From: a virus
Strand: one strand, 5' to 3'
Virus record (IMG/VR): IMGVR_UViG_3300045303_000093
Span: 1-46,230 of that record
Length of the DNA: 46,230 nt
Part shown: positions 7,122 through 13,848 of the stretch, in pieces
How the letters are laid out: every line of letters starts with the position of its first letter
Numbering within the stretch: the stretch's first letter is position 1
The notes under the pieces: generated by a model
Database searches by the model: none
What the model was told of the DNA's origin: nothing
Seen by the model: only the letters and a program-made list of their open reading frames with translations
Program-made: the position numbers and the translations under genes

Positions 7122-7172
7122 AGCTTCGTCGGCAGGATGAATGGCCTTGCCAGGACGACTTCCGACGAAGCT
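7122..7172 (+). promoter_or_regulatory. Perfect 11-bp inverted repeat in leader of the 7191 gene
   Basis: AGCTTCGTCGG (7122-7132) and CCGACGAAGCT (7162-7172) are exact reverse complements around a 29-base loop. They lie in the 90-base gap before the 7191 gene, 8 bases before its AGGAG. No T-tract follows, so it is not a terminator. It could be an RNA switch or stability element, or an operator. Confidence 0.6.
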
Positions 7173-7190
7173 AAGAATTTAGGAGAAAAG

Positions 7191-7469
7191 ATGAGTGTAG
7201 CAATCCAAATGAAATTGCGCGGGCTTCAATTGGCCCAGAACGCCCATAAGGAATCCTTTACGGCCGCGTGCTGGATAGCTGAGCTGCTTGGCAACCAGCA
7301 AGCCACGGTGTGCATGGATGACGTGACGCGCTACATATCGCCGGATGCTCTTGGGAACGCGGCTGGCGGTGTATTCCGCGGTGAGCAATGGGAACTAGTC
7401 ACTGTGATGCCTTCGGTGCGCGAAGGCCGCCGGGGTGGGTACCAAGGCCATTGGAGTCTGAAGAAATAA
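7191..7469 (+). CDS. Hypothetical protein
   Basis: 92 residues from ATG 7191, behind AGGAG. An upstream in-frame ATG at 7101 would translate through the inverted repeat and lacks a site. It has an N-terminal helix (MKLRGLQLAQNAHKESFTAA) and a C-terminal half rich in Gly and Arg (REGRRGGYQGHWSLKK). No recognisable family. Confidence 0.6.
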   Translation: MSVAIQMKLRGLQLAQNAHKESFTAACWIAELLGNQQATVCMDDVTRYISPDALGNAAGGVFRGEQWELVTVMPSVREGRRGGYQGHWSLKK

Positions 7470-7482
7470 GTCAGGAGGAAAG

Positions 7483-7692
7483 ATGAACGCCCAGGATCGA
7501 GCGCAGTACGAAGAATACCTTGAAGAAGAGCGGCAGAGACGAAAGCAAGCTTCAGAGAAGTTCGACGAGGTTTATGGTCAGCCTGGGATTTCTCGCGAAA
7601 CACTTCTAATCGCCTGCTTAATCGCTGGTTTGATGGCAACAATCGGTGGAGCTTTTATTTACGCGGTATTTTTTCTTCCGTTCGGGAAGTAA
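7483..7692 (+). CDS. Tail-anchored small membrane protein
   Basis: 69 residues, ATG behind CAGGAGG. The first 35 residues are highly charged and helical (YEEYLEEERQRRKQASEKF). A single hydrophobic segment follows (LLIACLIAGLMATIGGAFIY) and the end is short. Function unknown. It is one of several tiny membrane proteins in the early region. Confidence 0.62.
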   Translation: MNAQDRAQYEEYLEEERQRRKQASEKFDEVYGQPGISRETLLIACLIAGLMATIGGAFIYAVFFLPFGK

Positions 7693-7703
7693 GGAGTTCT
7701 TTT

Positions 7704-7862
7704 ATGAATGGACTTGGCAAGAAAATATTTTATTACTCGCTTCTGGGATTGACGCTGGGAGCCTCAGTTCAGATTTGCCAGCATTGGCCTAATTTCTCAA
7801 TCGTAGGCGTAAGTATCGCTTACACATTGGGGATTTATTTTGGAGCTGCAAAGCCTGTTTAA
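7704..7862 (+). CDS. Tiny two-span membrane protein
   Basis: 52 residues, ATG behind AAGGAG. Two hydrophobic stretches (YYSLLGLTLGASVQIC and FSIVGVSIAYTLGIYFGAA). No known family. It follows the previous membrane gene by 11 bases. Confidence 0.55.
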   Translation: MNGLGKKIFYYSLLGLTLGASVQICQHWPNFSIVGVSIAYTLGIYFGAAKPV

Positions 7863-8153
7863 CTTTCAACCGGTCTGATGCCGTCACTCCGTGTCGCTTG
7901 GCGACTAAATGAAGGGCGCAGTAGAAGTGATTTGTGCTCGATCCAAAATGCCTTCCCTGTCCGCCCTGACAACTGGCGACCTACAGGTTGAGCGCAAATG
8001 TTAGGCCTCATTGGTCAGGTGCTGTTTTTTTCTCGTAAGTCTGGCCCGTACTGCTTTTAAGCAGACGACACGCCTTCGGAACGGGAAAGACGCAGCGGCC
8101 AACTGGATACGTGTTGAGAAAACCTACTGCTGTAGGAAAAAGAGGGTGTGCCG
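7863..8153. other. ~290-base stretch without a convincing gene
   Basis: No frame here combines a ribosome binding site with coding character. Short frames exist (7878, 7999, TTG 8011) but look spurious. The stretch contains a structured segment ending in seven T residues (see 7965-8031) and then ~120 bases leading to the AGAGGG site at 8141. It may encode a small RNA or hold a replication or regulatory site. Confidence 0.4.
7965..8031 (+). terminator. Possible terminator or small-RNA 3' end
   Basis: CCTGACAA (7965-7972) can pair with TTGGTCAGG (8011-8019) with one bulge. The loop contains the smaller inverted repeat ACCT..AGGT. TTTTTTT lies at 8025-8031. The long loop makes it a weak call. 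Confidence 0.3.
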
Positions 8154-8399
8154 ATGGGAGAGTTTGAAGAATTCTGGCGCGAATATCCGAGAAAAGTAGG
8201 GAAGCTTAAAGCTTCTCAGCTTTGGAAGCGGTTAAAGCCTCCAGAAAGAGCCGATGCGATGAAGGGTTTGAGGCTCTGGAAGCAGACAGTTCAGTGGCAA
8301 AGCAACCAGGGAGTTTACATCCCATACGGGAGCACCTTTCTTTGCCAGCGACGGTGGGAGGACGAGCCCTGGACCGGAGCATTTGAGGAGAAAACATGA
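8154..8399 (+). CDS. Stand-alone replisome-organiser-type C-terminal domain
   Basis: 81 residues from ATG 8154 (AGAGGG 7 bases upstream; GTG 8148 possible). The sequence FEEFWREYPRKVGKLKASQ, with ...VYIPYGSTFLCQRRWEDEP near the end, is the module normally found at the C-terminus of phage/prophage replication-initiation (O/DnaT/DnaD-like) proteins. Here it stands alone, without the DNA-binding N-terminal half. It may help load host replication proteins (inference). Confidence 0.68.
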   Translation: MGEFEEFWREYPRKVGKLKASQLWKRLKPPERADAMKGLRLWKQTVQWQSNQGVYIPYGSTFLCQRRWEDEPWTGAFEEKT

Positions 8400-8659
8400 T
8401 GCCTAGCAAGACAAAAGCCGCGATGAGGCGATATATGCGGGAATGGCGGAAAAAGCATCCCGACTACCACCGCGATTGGATGCGAAAGCAGAGAGGGCCA
8501 TCACGCTGGGGAGTTCCTGGTCGGTCTGCTGTTCGCCGCGGTCGGGCAACTGGACCGTTCTATTACACATGGGGAGATTTGTACGACAAAGCGCTACGGC
8601 CAGAAATTCACGAGCGCTGGATAGCAGGAAAGCAGCAGCGTAGCGCCCCTCCGCGCTAA
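8396..8659 (+). CDS. Small very basic protein
   Basis: 87 residues, ATG 5 bases after GAGGAG and overlapping the previous stop. Strongly basic and aromatic (RRYMREWRKKHPDYHRDWMR), which resembles the Arg-rich lead-in of HNH proteins, but no HNH motif follows. Probably nucleic-acid binding. Confidence 0.58.
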   Translation: MMPSKTKAAMRRYMREWRKKHPDYHRDWMRKQRGPSRWGVPGRSAVRRGRATGPFYYTWGDLYDKALRPEIHERWIAGKQQRSAPPR

Positions 8660-8684
8660 GGCGGGGGAACAAAAGGAGAATGAG

Positions 8685-8921
8685 ATGGGACGAGAATATA
8701 TCGAAACGCTGGAAAAGATTTTTTCTGTTGCGCAGCCGTCAGCAGAAGAAGTCGTTGAGGCGAATAACAGCAATCAGCGGCAAGTAGCTTATGCCCGATG
8801 CTGTGAAGTGATTCGCAATTTGAAATGGCCGGTAACGCGCAAGGCTGTTCTAGCGGCGCTCAACGAAGTCGCTAACAAAGATACGGCTTGGCGGAATTGG
8901 GAGAAGTTCTCAGCAAAATAG
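8685..8921 (+). CDS. Small helical hypothetical protein
   Basis: 78 residues with AAGGAG upstream. Helical, mixed charge, no cysteine cluster. The C-terminal half (WPVTRKAVLAALNEVANKDT) could form a small helical bundle. No family recognised. Confidence 0.6.
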   Translation: MGREYIETLEKIFSVAQPSAEEVVEANNSNQRQVAYARCCEVIRNLKWPVTRKAVLAALNEVANKDTAWRNWEKFSAK

Positions 8922-8948
8922 GCGGGGGAAGGAAGGATCGGGAGAAAA

Positions 8949-9089
8949 ATGGCTGTGAAGCGCAAAACAATACCTTGTGGCGGGAAAGCGGCAGCAAGTC
9001 GTTCTAAGCCGTGCAGGTTGTGCGGGAGTCTGCATTGCTTTCCGGTGGCTGCTGCGCCGCGACCAGCGCGGAAGAGGAAAACAAAGTGA
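8949..9089 (+). CDS. 46-residue basic Cys-rich peptide
   Basis: ATG 8949 with GGAG upstream; the end overlaps the next start (GTGA). It is basic (MAVKRKT, RPARKRKTK) and has a possible zinc knuckle (PCGG..., PCRLCGSLHC). Too small to assign. Confidence 0.45.
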   Translation: MAVKRKTIPCGGKAAASRSKPCRLCGSLHCFPVAAAPRPARKRKTK

Positions 9090-9997
9090 GCAAGGAACAG
9101 CTACAGGAAGTGTTGGAGCTAGTTGAGCGCAGAGCCGCAGGTTGGGCTGGCGATATGAAATTTGCTGATGCCGATTCTAGGATGCAAGAGGCCAACGATA
9201 TTGCTGCTGAGATTCGTGGACTCCTTGCCGCCGCTGCACCCGTCAAGTCGCAAGACAGCCAAGAGGCATGGGAAATGGGTGCGGGATGTGTGTCTACTGG
9301 GTTTTATAATCCTGCACCCGGAGCGCCGCAGGACAAGTTGCTACAGGTCGCTACTTTGTGGGCAGAGATTAAGCCATTTAACACGGGAACGGTGATAAGC
9401 GAAAAGTTAATGGTAGCGACTATTGACGCGCTGATGCCATTTTATGATTCCGCACAAGTTCCTGATATGTGGCCGAAGGATTTGACCATATGCCAGCGCT
9501 GCAAACGAGATATGCTAGAAGGCAATCACGCATTGGATTATTGGGGGAAAGTAGTTTGTCTAAAATCCCGCTCCATAGAGCCAGCGCCAGCACCGATTGA
9601 GGAAGTGTTGCGCGAGATGAAACCGTATCACACGCCGCTAAGCGAGAAAGCCAAGGAAGCTATGAGCGAGTTCGACAAAGGGTTTCCTTACGATGGCAGC
9701 GCAGAGCCAGCTCCACAGGAGCCGCAGCCGCCACCAGACCACATGAGGGGATTCAGCTTATGGCTATGCCGTGAGGATTGGGGATTTGTGACCGATGGTC
9801 TGATGCTTGAGCGCGAGAAATCATTGCGCCGAAAATCTGACAACAGTGAGAGTACAAGCGATGAACGTGCAGATGCTTGTGCGGCTGTGATTATAAAAAT
9901 AAATCAACAATGTGCTGGCCTAGACGGATTGAACCGCTTAATTGCTATTGCCGCAGCTACCCAGCAACAGGCAGCGCCGAGCGAGGAGAAGAAATGA
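9086..9997 (+). CDS. Mosaic hypothetical protein with Cys knuckle and Pro linkers
   Basis: 303 residues from GTG 9086, which overlaps the previous stop and has AGAGG upstream. A longer frame from 9011 overlaps a small gene and has no site. Order: an N-terminal helical segment (EQLQEVLELVERRAAGW), a helix-rich middle (KLLQVATLWAEIKPF), a CQRCKRDMLEG...VVCLK zinc-knuckle-like motif near 155-180, two Pro/Ala linkers (EPAPAPIEE, EPAPQEPQPPP), and a C-terminal helix. Its patchwork build resembles accessory early phage proteins. Function unknown. Confidence 0.6.
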   Translation: MSKEQLQEVLELVERRAAGWAGDMKFADADSRMQEANDIAAEIRGLLAAAAPVKSQDSQEAWEMGAGCVSTGFYNPAPGAPQDKLLQVATLWAEIKPFNTGTVISEKLMVATIDALMPFYDSAQVPDMWPKDLTICQRCKRDMLEGNHALDYWGKVVCLKSRSIEPAPAPIEEVLREMKPYHTPLSEKAKEAMSEFDKGFPYDGSAEPAPQEPQPPPDHMRGFSLWLCREDWGFVTDGLMLEREKSLRRKSDNSESTSDERADACAAVIIKINQQCAGLDGLNRLIAIAAATQQQAAPSEEKK

Positions 9998-10803
9998 AGA
10001 AACTGACTAAACAGGAATGCTGGGAAGCGTGGTCTCGCTCACAGGGCGATTGGGAAGTAATGGCAAGCATTTTGAATAATCGGCTGGCCGCGCAGACCAT
10101 AGAGGGAGGGGACATTGAAATGCTGCGCCAATACGTTGAGCACATGGGTAGCATGCACGATGAAGACTGCCCGCTTGACGATACGTGCAATTGCTCTGCG
10201 AAGCCCATCCATGATGCCGTAAACAGGATTTGCAGTTATACGAGCATCTCGCCAAGGGAGGGAGGGGAGCAGGAAACGCTTGTACCAGCACAGCACAATA
10301 CGCTTGTATCGGCACAGGGAGGGGAGCGCGAGACGCATTTACGGCATTGCAACAAAGGCGAGTACGTTGGCTCCTGCAAATATCACGAAGCCGATTGCCC
10401 TGCGATAGAGGGAGGGCCAAAAGAAAATCTTCCCGATGGATGGATGCACATTAAGAAGAGTTTTTATGAAGAGTTATTGGCCGGTCAGGAGGGAGGGGAG
10501 CGCGAGACGCCGCAGGTGCCTTACTGCGAAGGATATTTCTCGCAGAACAATCCGAAGGTCGTAGGTTTCGGCCATTACGCTTGCTCGACGTGTGGCGAGA
10601 TATTAGGCGATTTGCCGATAGACGAGATTGATGCGGCATTCGCAGACCATAAGCGTGACTGGCGCGAGCGCGTAATAGCGTTTTTCAAGTGTGCCGCCGC
10701 GACCAGCGACCCGCAAACCCTCCCACAGAAGCTACCACATGGTTCGATATTAAATGGTGAGATATATCCTGGTCAGCAAAGCATCCCACAGGATCCTAAA
10801 TGA
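9994..10803 (+). CDS. Modular Cys-rich protein with repeated EGG linkers
   Basis: 269 residues, ATG behind GAGGAG and overlapping the previous stop. Short modules are separated by near-identical linkers: IEGGDIEM, REGGEQET, QGGERET, IEGGPKEN, QEGGERET. The modules carry Cys/His clusters (HDEDCPLDDTCNC; HCNKGEYVGSCKYHEADC; YCEGYFS...HYACSTCGE), which suggests several small zinc sites. The linkers are encoded by G-rich direct repeats (see 10102-10510). It follows the other mosaic gene and could be an early host-takeover protein, but no known family fits. Confidence 0.6.
   Translation: MKKLTKQECWEAWSRSQGDWEVMASILNNRLAAQTIEGGDIEMLRQYVEHMGSMHDEDCPLDDTCNCSAKPIHDAVNRICSYTSISPREGGEQETLVPAQHNTLVSAQGGERETHLRHCNKGEYVGSCKYHEADCPAIEGGPKENLPDGWMHIKKSFYEELLAGQEGGERETPQVPYCEGYFSQNNPKVVGFGHYACSTCGEILGDLPIDEIDAAFADHKRDWRERVIAFFKCAAATSDPQTLPQKLPHGSILNGEIYPGQQSIPQDPK
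10102..10510. repeat. Five G-rich direct repeats inside a gene
   Basis: Copies: GAGGGAGGGGAC at 10102-10113; GGGAGGGGAGCAGGAAACGC at 10260-10279; GGGAGGGGAGCGCGAGACGC at 10317-10336 and again, identically, at 10491-10510; GAGGGAGGGCC at 10408-10418. All are in the same reading frame and encode the EGG-type linkers of the gene at 9994. The runs of G could also form quadruplex-like structures. Confidence 0.75.
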
Positions 10804-11015
10804 ACTGGCAAAGATCGCTTGGAATAACGTGGATTTCTCTATTCGCAGCAATTAACGCTCGATTGTTCTACCTAGATACCTATAGCGGAGGAACGCTTAC
10901 CAAGCAATTCGATTACTGGATGAATGTTCTATTTCTGTATTTCTTCGTTTCTATTATCTGCTTCATGGTAGCCCTAGTAATTTGGTTAACCAAAAAGGGG
11001 CGTTTTACGACATGA
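10800..11015 (+). CDS. Small two-span membrane protein
   Basis: 71 residues, ATG overlapping the previous stop. Hydrophobic segments near residues 7-25 (GITWISLFAAINARLFYL) and 42-64 (VLFLYFFVSIICFMVALVIW). Function unknown. Confidence 0.6.
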   Translation: MNWQRSLGITWISLFAAINARLFYLDTYSGGTLTKQFDYWMNVLFLYFFVSIICFMVALVIWLTKKGRFTT

Positions 11016-11311
11016 ACACGTTTCCTAGCGATATGGATACGCTGAAAATCTTTTTTCTAATGATCGTGTCTTTCGCTAGCGGCTACTTAATTTGCTGGGC
11101 GAAAAGAACTTCCGTCACGTCGCAAAGATTCAGCATAGGTGATCGCGTAGTGATGGGCAGAGCGGAGTGGACAGTTACAGCAGTACGGCGAGACGACACT
11201 TGGCCTGGCGGCTACGCTTATACGCTGAATGATGAGTGTGAATGCTTTGGGGATCAGCTTAGGAAAGTTTCAGCGCAACCTGCGCTAGAAAGCGATGGTG
11301 ATGCCACTTGA
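11012..11311 (+). CDS. Membrane-anchored protein with small beta domain
   Basis: 99 residues from ATG 11012, overlapping the previous stop; the longer start at 10982 is not needed. One membrane helix (LKIFFLMIVSFASGYLICWA), then a compact, possibly SH3-like domain (FSIGDRVVMGRAEWTVTAV, YAYTLNDECECFGDQL). Function unknown. Confidence 0.58.
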   Translation: MNTFPSDMDTLKIFFLMIVSFASGYLICWAKRTSVTSQRFSIGDRVVMGRAEWTVTAVRRDDTWPGGYAYTLNDECECFGDQLRKVSAQPALESDGDAT

Positions 11312-11552
11312 TAACAACCTCACTTGCGAAGGCGAGGGCTTTAAGCTGTATGGCGGGGAATGCCTTAAAATTACGTATGATCCAGAGTTTTCACCAGCTT
11401 TTCAGTTCAGTCAGGAGCTTAAGCATTACACAAAAGAAGGCGCTGATTGTACTCATACCACTATGGTGTCTCCCGGTTCAGAAGTATGCACAAAGCCAGC
11501 CAAACGCAGTGAATTACGTGGCTCACTGACGCCGATAGGTGAGAGCCGTTAG
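11301..11552 (+). CDS. Hypothetical protein
   Basis: 83 residues from ATG 11301 (GTG 11295 also possible), overlapping the end of the previous gene by 11 bases. A soluble beta-type start (LTCEGEGFKLYGGECLKITY), then polar sequence with two more cysteines. The second half overlaps another frame with membrane character (see 11425), so where the real coding switches is uncertain. Confidence 0.42.
   Translation: MPLDNNLTCEGEGFKLYGGECLKITYDPEFSPAFQFSQELKHYTKEGADCTHTTMVSPGSEVCTKPAKRSELRGSLTPIGESR
11425..11529 (+). CDS. Possible tiny membrane peptide with ATT start
   Basis: AGGAG at 11413-11417 lies 7 bases before ATT 11425, which opens a 34-residue frame beginning (M)TQKKALIVLIPLWCLPVQ. That is a signal-anchor-like segment followed by a short polar tail. 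The frame continues upstream to a TTG at 11308 (73 residues), which overlaps the previous stop and is the alternative start. Speculative. Confidence 0.3.
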   Translation: MTQKKALIVLIPLWCLPVQKYAQSQPNAVNYVAH

Positions 11553-11611
11553 GTATCGGCAATTTTGGTGGCGTGGAAGGTGCGAGCGGAGGAGCCAAAG
11601 GAGAAGCGGTA

Positions 11612-11755
11612 ATGCTAATCGCACTGGTTATTTGCTTTCTGTTGATAGCTGTCCTGTTCTGCTGGGTGGGGATCATAACTTTCGTGATGTCTGAATCGCT
11701 GCGAGCTACAGTAAACAAAGAGTTTAAGCGTGGGGAGAGGAAGGACAGCAAATGA
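11612..11755 (+). CDS. Tiny single-span membrane protein
   Basis: 47 residues from ATG 11612 with AAAGGAG upstream; a GTG at 11573 is less likely. N-terminal hydrophobic helix (LIALVICFLLIAVLFCWVG), then a basic tail (NKEFKRGERKDSK). Overlaps the next start. Confidence 0.6.
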   Translation: MLIALVICFLLIAVLFCWVGIITFVMSESLRATVNKEFKRGERKDSK

Positions 11756-11943
11756 ATGAGTATAACCTAAGTCTAGAAACGATTCGCGGTTTTCTGTGGT
11801 TCTTTATTGCTCTTTTCGCTGTTGTGGCAGTCGGGAAAAGCAAACTACCAGTCCGCGTTGGCGACATAGCATACGGAATATCAATTGGTATGCTGGCGGT
11901 AACGTGTTTATACGCCGTTCTGGCAAGAGGGGCTAATCGATGA
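11752..11943 (+). CDS. Small two-span membrane protein
   Basis: 63 residues, ATG overlapping the previous stop. Membrane segments near 12-28 (GFLWFFIALFAVVAVG) and 40-58 (YGISIGMLAVTCLYAVLA). No recognised family. Confidence 0.6.
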   Translation: MNEYNLSLETIRGFLWFFIALFAVVAVGKSKLPVRVGDIAYGISIGMLAVTCLYAVLARGANR

Positions 11944-12260
11944 GCGCACGTCTGAGCGAGCCTCAAATCTGGCTGCTGGACTATTTGCGTGAGAGATTCC
12001 CAGCATTCCAAGTGGACCCTGAATATCAGTTCTGTGAGCACCGCAAATGGCGTTTCGACGCTGCTGTGGTTGGGCTAAAAGTAGGATTCGAGATAGAAGG
12101 CGGGATCTACATAAGAGGAGCCCACACTCGCGGGCAGCATTACGAAAGCGACATGGAGAAATACAACACGGCCGCAGCGCTGGGCTGGAAAGTATGGAGA
12201 TTTACGCCTAAACAGGTGCTCCGCGGCGAGGCGAAAGCTTTCATTGAGAGGTACCTTTGA
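11940..12260 (+). CDS. Small PD-(D/E)XK (Vsr/DUF559-like) endonuclease
   Basis: 106 residues, ATG overlapping the previous stop. Core: RKWRFDAAVVGLKVGFEIEG, giving the Asp and the E-x-E of a PD-(D/E)XK site. HTRGQHYESDMEKYNTAAAL and GWKVWRFTPKQVL follow. The order is the same as in small phage very-short-patch-repair-like or resolvase-like nucleases. It may act on branched or damaged DNA during replication or packaging (inference). The stop overlaps the TTG of the next gene. Confidence 0.78.
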   Translation: MSARLSEPQIWLLDYLRERFPAFQVDPEYQFCEHRKWRFDAAVVGLKVGFEIEGGIYIRGAHTRGQHYESDMEKYNTAAALGWKVWRFTPKQVLRGEAKAFIERYL

Positions 12261-12409
12261 TCGACAAGCGTAAGAAGCTCACAGCAGAGCAGGTACAGCG
12301 GATACGCGAGGCGAAAGCGGATGGCAAGAGCTTACGGGAAATAGCCAAAGTGTTTCACATCTCGAATAGTCATGTTTGCAATGTTGTAGCGGGGAAATAC
12401 TGGAAATAA
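12257..12409 (+). CDS. Small helix-turn-helix protein
   Basis: 50 residues from TTG 12257 overlapping the nuclease stop (TTGA). A clear resolvase/Hin-type HTH: LTAEQVQRIREAKADG, then SLREIAKVFHISNSHVCNVV. The last gene of the early block, so it may regulate the late region that starts across the following gap (inference). Confidence 0.68.
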   Translation: MIDKRKKLTAEQVQRIREAKADGKSLREIAKVFHISNSHVCNVVAGKYWK

Positions 12410-12410
12410 G

Positions 12411-12520
12411 CAGAGCGCTCTGTATTCTCAAGTTGACACTGCACTAATCGGCGTACACACTGAGGACCGCAACACCCGACGCCGGGGCTAACTCGCTGTT
12501 GCGGCGGCACTTAGGAAAGC
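12411..12520 (+). promoter_or_regulatory. Early/late intergenic control region
   Basis: The first clear gap after the early genes. A perfect 12-bp palindrome CAGAGCGCTCTG (12411-12422) is followed by consensus TTGACA at 12433-12438. The best -10 candidates (TACACA at 12454 or CACACT at 12456) are poor, so a phage activator may be needed. A small GC-rich inverted repeat (CCCGACGCCGGG near 12476) follows. A plausible promoter/operator for the packaging and head genes. Confidence 0.4.
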
Positions 12521-12775
12521 ATCGCCATCCCTAAAAAAGACTTCGAAGTTATCCCTTCCTCAGGCAGTCCTTATTTCGAAACCAAACAGCAAGCCCAATC
12601 CCTCGTCGCTAAAGGTGACGCCAAATGGGATGGGCCCAAACGCGTCAGATGTAAAGCCGACGCCTCAAAACGCAGCACCTGGGCTGTGATCGGCCGCTCA
12701 GCAATGTATGTGCGCGATGAGGCTGGCAGAGCGGTGGGCATCGGGCCGAAGTTCTGCTCGCTGCAACTCGTATGA
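12521..12775 (+). CDS. Hypothetical protein with apparent ATC start
   Basis: The frame opens after a TAG at 12512 and clearly codes to 12775, but has no ATG, GTG or TTG until late in the gene. ATC 12521 lies 4 bases after AGGA (12513-12516) and would give (M)AIPKKDFEVIPSS, exactly what an ATG start would look like; ATC 12527 is 10 bases away. 84 residues, basic, with a C-terminal beta-type segment (STWAVIGRSAMYVRDEAG). Function unknown. Either a near-cognate start or a mutated ATG. Confidence 0.55.
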   Translation: MAIPKKDFEVIPSSGSPYFETKQQAQSLVAKGDAKWDGPKRVRCKADASKRSTWAVIGRSAMYVRDEAGRAVGIGPKFCSLQLV

Positions 12776-12963
12776 TGCCCCATAAAGTCTTGCACGTGCT
12801 GGCAGCCATCAAACAGGAGCTGCTTTCCAGCGCTTCGACACCGCCGTCCACCTCAAAAGAGAAGCCGACAAAGCGTCCTAGGCTGTCAGCATGTGCAAAA
12901 ATGAGACATGCCCGCAATAAGAACGGATCGTGGCAGAACTACATGCGTACAGGTGGCTGGTGA
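12772..12963 (+). CDS. Possible small basic protein
   Basis: 63 residues, ATGATG overlapping the previous stop. A helical start (HKVLHVLAAIKQELLSS) then a Lys/Arg/Ser-rich tail. The second half overlaps the next gene by 34 bases. A competing frame in the same stretch also looks coding-like, so this is a weak call. Confidence 0.35.
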   Translation: MMPHKVLHVLAAIKQELLSSASTPPSTSKEKPTKRPRLSACAKMRHARNKNGSWQNYMRTGGW

Positions 12964-13502
12964 GCTGGATCAACTCTGAGCGCTTGCAAAAGCTGCTGGC
13001 AATAGAGAATGCCCGCGACAATAAGCTTCTCGTAAACGGCATCCACGAACTTTCCGAGCATGAAAGCTGGCAAGCTACTCATTCAGCACAGCTTAACGGA
13101 TTAAAAGAGTCTCAAGAGCGTATTGAGGAGGTCGTAAATGAGCTAGGGTCGGCACAAGCGCGCAACCACGAATTTATTGTGACCGTGGTGGGCTCTCTAG
13201 AAGAGCGCATTATGGAAATGCAGCGTAGCCAAGTGCGCTGGATCGAGATGTATGAAAAGCAATTGGCGGTACTTTTGGGCCGAACAGAGACAATCCCATG
13301 GACAGCGGAGCAAATAGCGCTGATTCAAACGCGCTTAGACGGTATTCATGGGACTCTCCGAGCGGAAGAACTGTCTGAGCAGGCGCAGACAGCGGACGTG
13401 GCAATCGTGCCACCAGCGCAAAACGTTAGCGCTGCTTACCTAAGGCCAAAAGCCCCAGAAGCGCACGCTCGGAAGAATCGCCTGCGAAAGAAAAAGAGCT
13501 AG
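12930..13502 (+). CDS. Long coiled-coil protein
   Basis: 190 residues from GTG 12930 (an in-frame stop lies just upstream). Almost entirely helical with heptad character (LQKLLAIENARDNKLLVNGI, LKESQERIEEVVNELGSAQ, EERIMEMQRSQVRWIEMYEK) and a basic end (HARKNRLRKKKS). It precedes the terminase small subunit and may be a packaging or morphogenesis cofactor. Family not recognised. Confidence 0.65.
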   Translation: MAELHAYRWLVSWINSERLQKLLAIENARDNKLLVNGIHELSEHESWQATHSAQLNGLKESQERIEEVVNELGSAQARNHEFIVTVVGSLEERIMEMQRSQVRWIEMYEKQLAVLLGRTETIPWTAEQIALIQTRLDGIHGTLRAEELSEQAQTADVAIVPPAQNVSAAYLRPKAPEAHARKNRLRKKKS

Positions 13503-13518
13503 TAATAGTACTAACAAA

Positions 13519-13848
13519 ATGAACAAAAATGGACAGCTGAGCGCAGACGATAAAGATAACCTAAGGGCCTTCGCCCAGCGTGTCGAAAGACACATTTGCA
13601 AGGCTGGTGGCGATGAAGCAATGGAACGTTTGATCTGCCGCTTACTAAGCAATAAAAAACAGCCGCAAGTCGCAGGCTCCATGGCCGGTAAGTGGGTGGA
13701 ATGGCGCTATGGTAAAGCCAAGGAAACGTTGCAGATAGAAGGGCATATTGAGCACACCGTATTCGACGCCTCAAAGCTCACCGATGAACAACTCGCCCAA
13801 GCTGAGCAACTTGTTGAATCGGCAAGCTCTGGAAGCGATCAGGGATGA
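13519..13848 (+). CDS. Terminase small subunit (putative)
   Basis: 109 residues. The central helical region (EAMERLICRLLSNKK, AGSMAGKWVEWRYGKAKETL) follows the helix-loop-helix pattern of small terminase subunits that recognise the packaging site, ending in an acidic C-terminal helix (TDEQLAQAEQLVESA). Its position directly before the large-subunit gene supports the call. No strong ribosome binding site is seen before ATG 13519. Confidence 0.65.
   Translation: MNKNGQLSADDKDNLRAFAQRVERHICKAGGDEAMERLICRLLSNKKQPQVAGSMAGKWVEWRYGKAKETLQIEGHIEHTVFDASKLTDEQLAQAEQLVESASSGSDQG

Noticed and set aside
8011-8199. 62-codon frame from TTG 8011
   Set aside because: Begins inside a hairpin-like structure, has no site, and overlaps the replisome-type gene.
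11308-11424. TTG-initiated 73-codon frame from 11308 as a full gene
   Set aside because: Its first half lacks coding character compared with the 11301 frame. Only the part from 11425 looks like a peptide, and that is uncertain.
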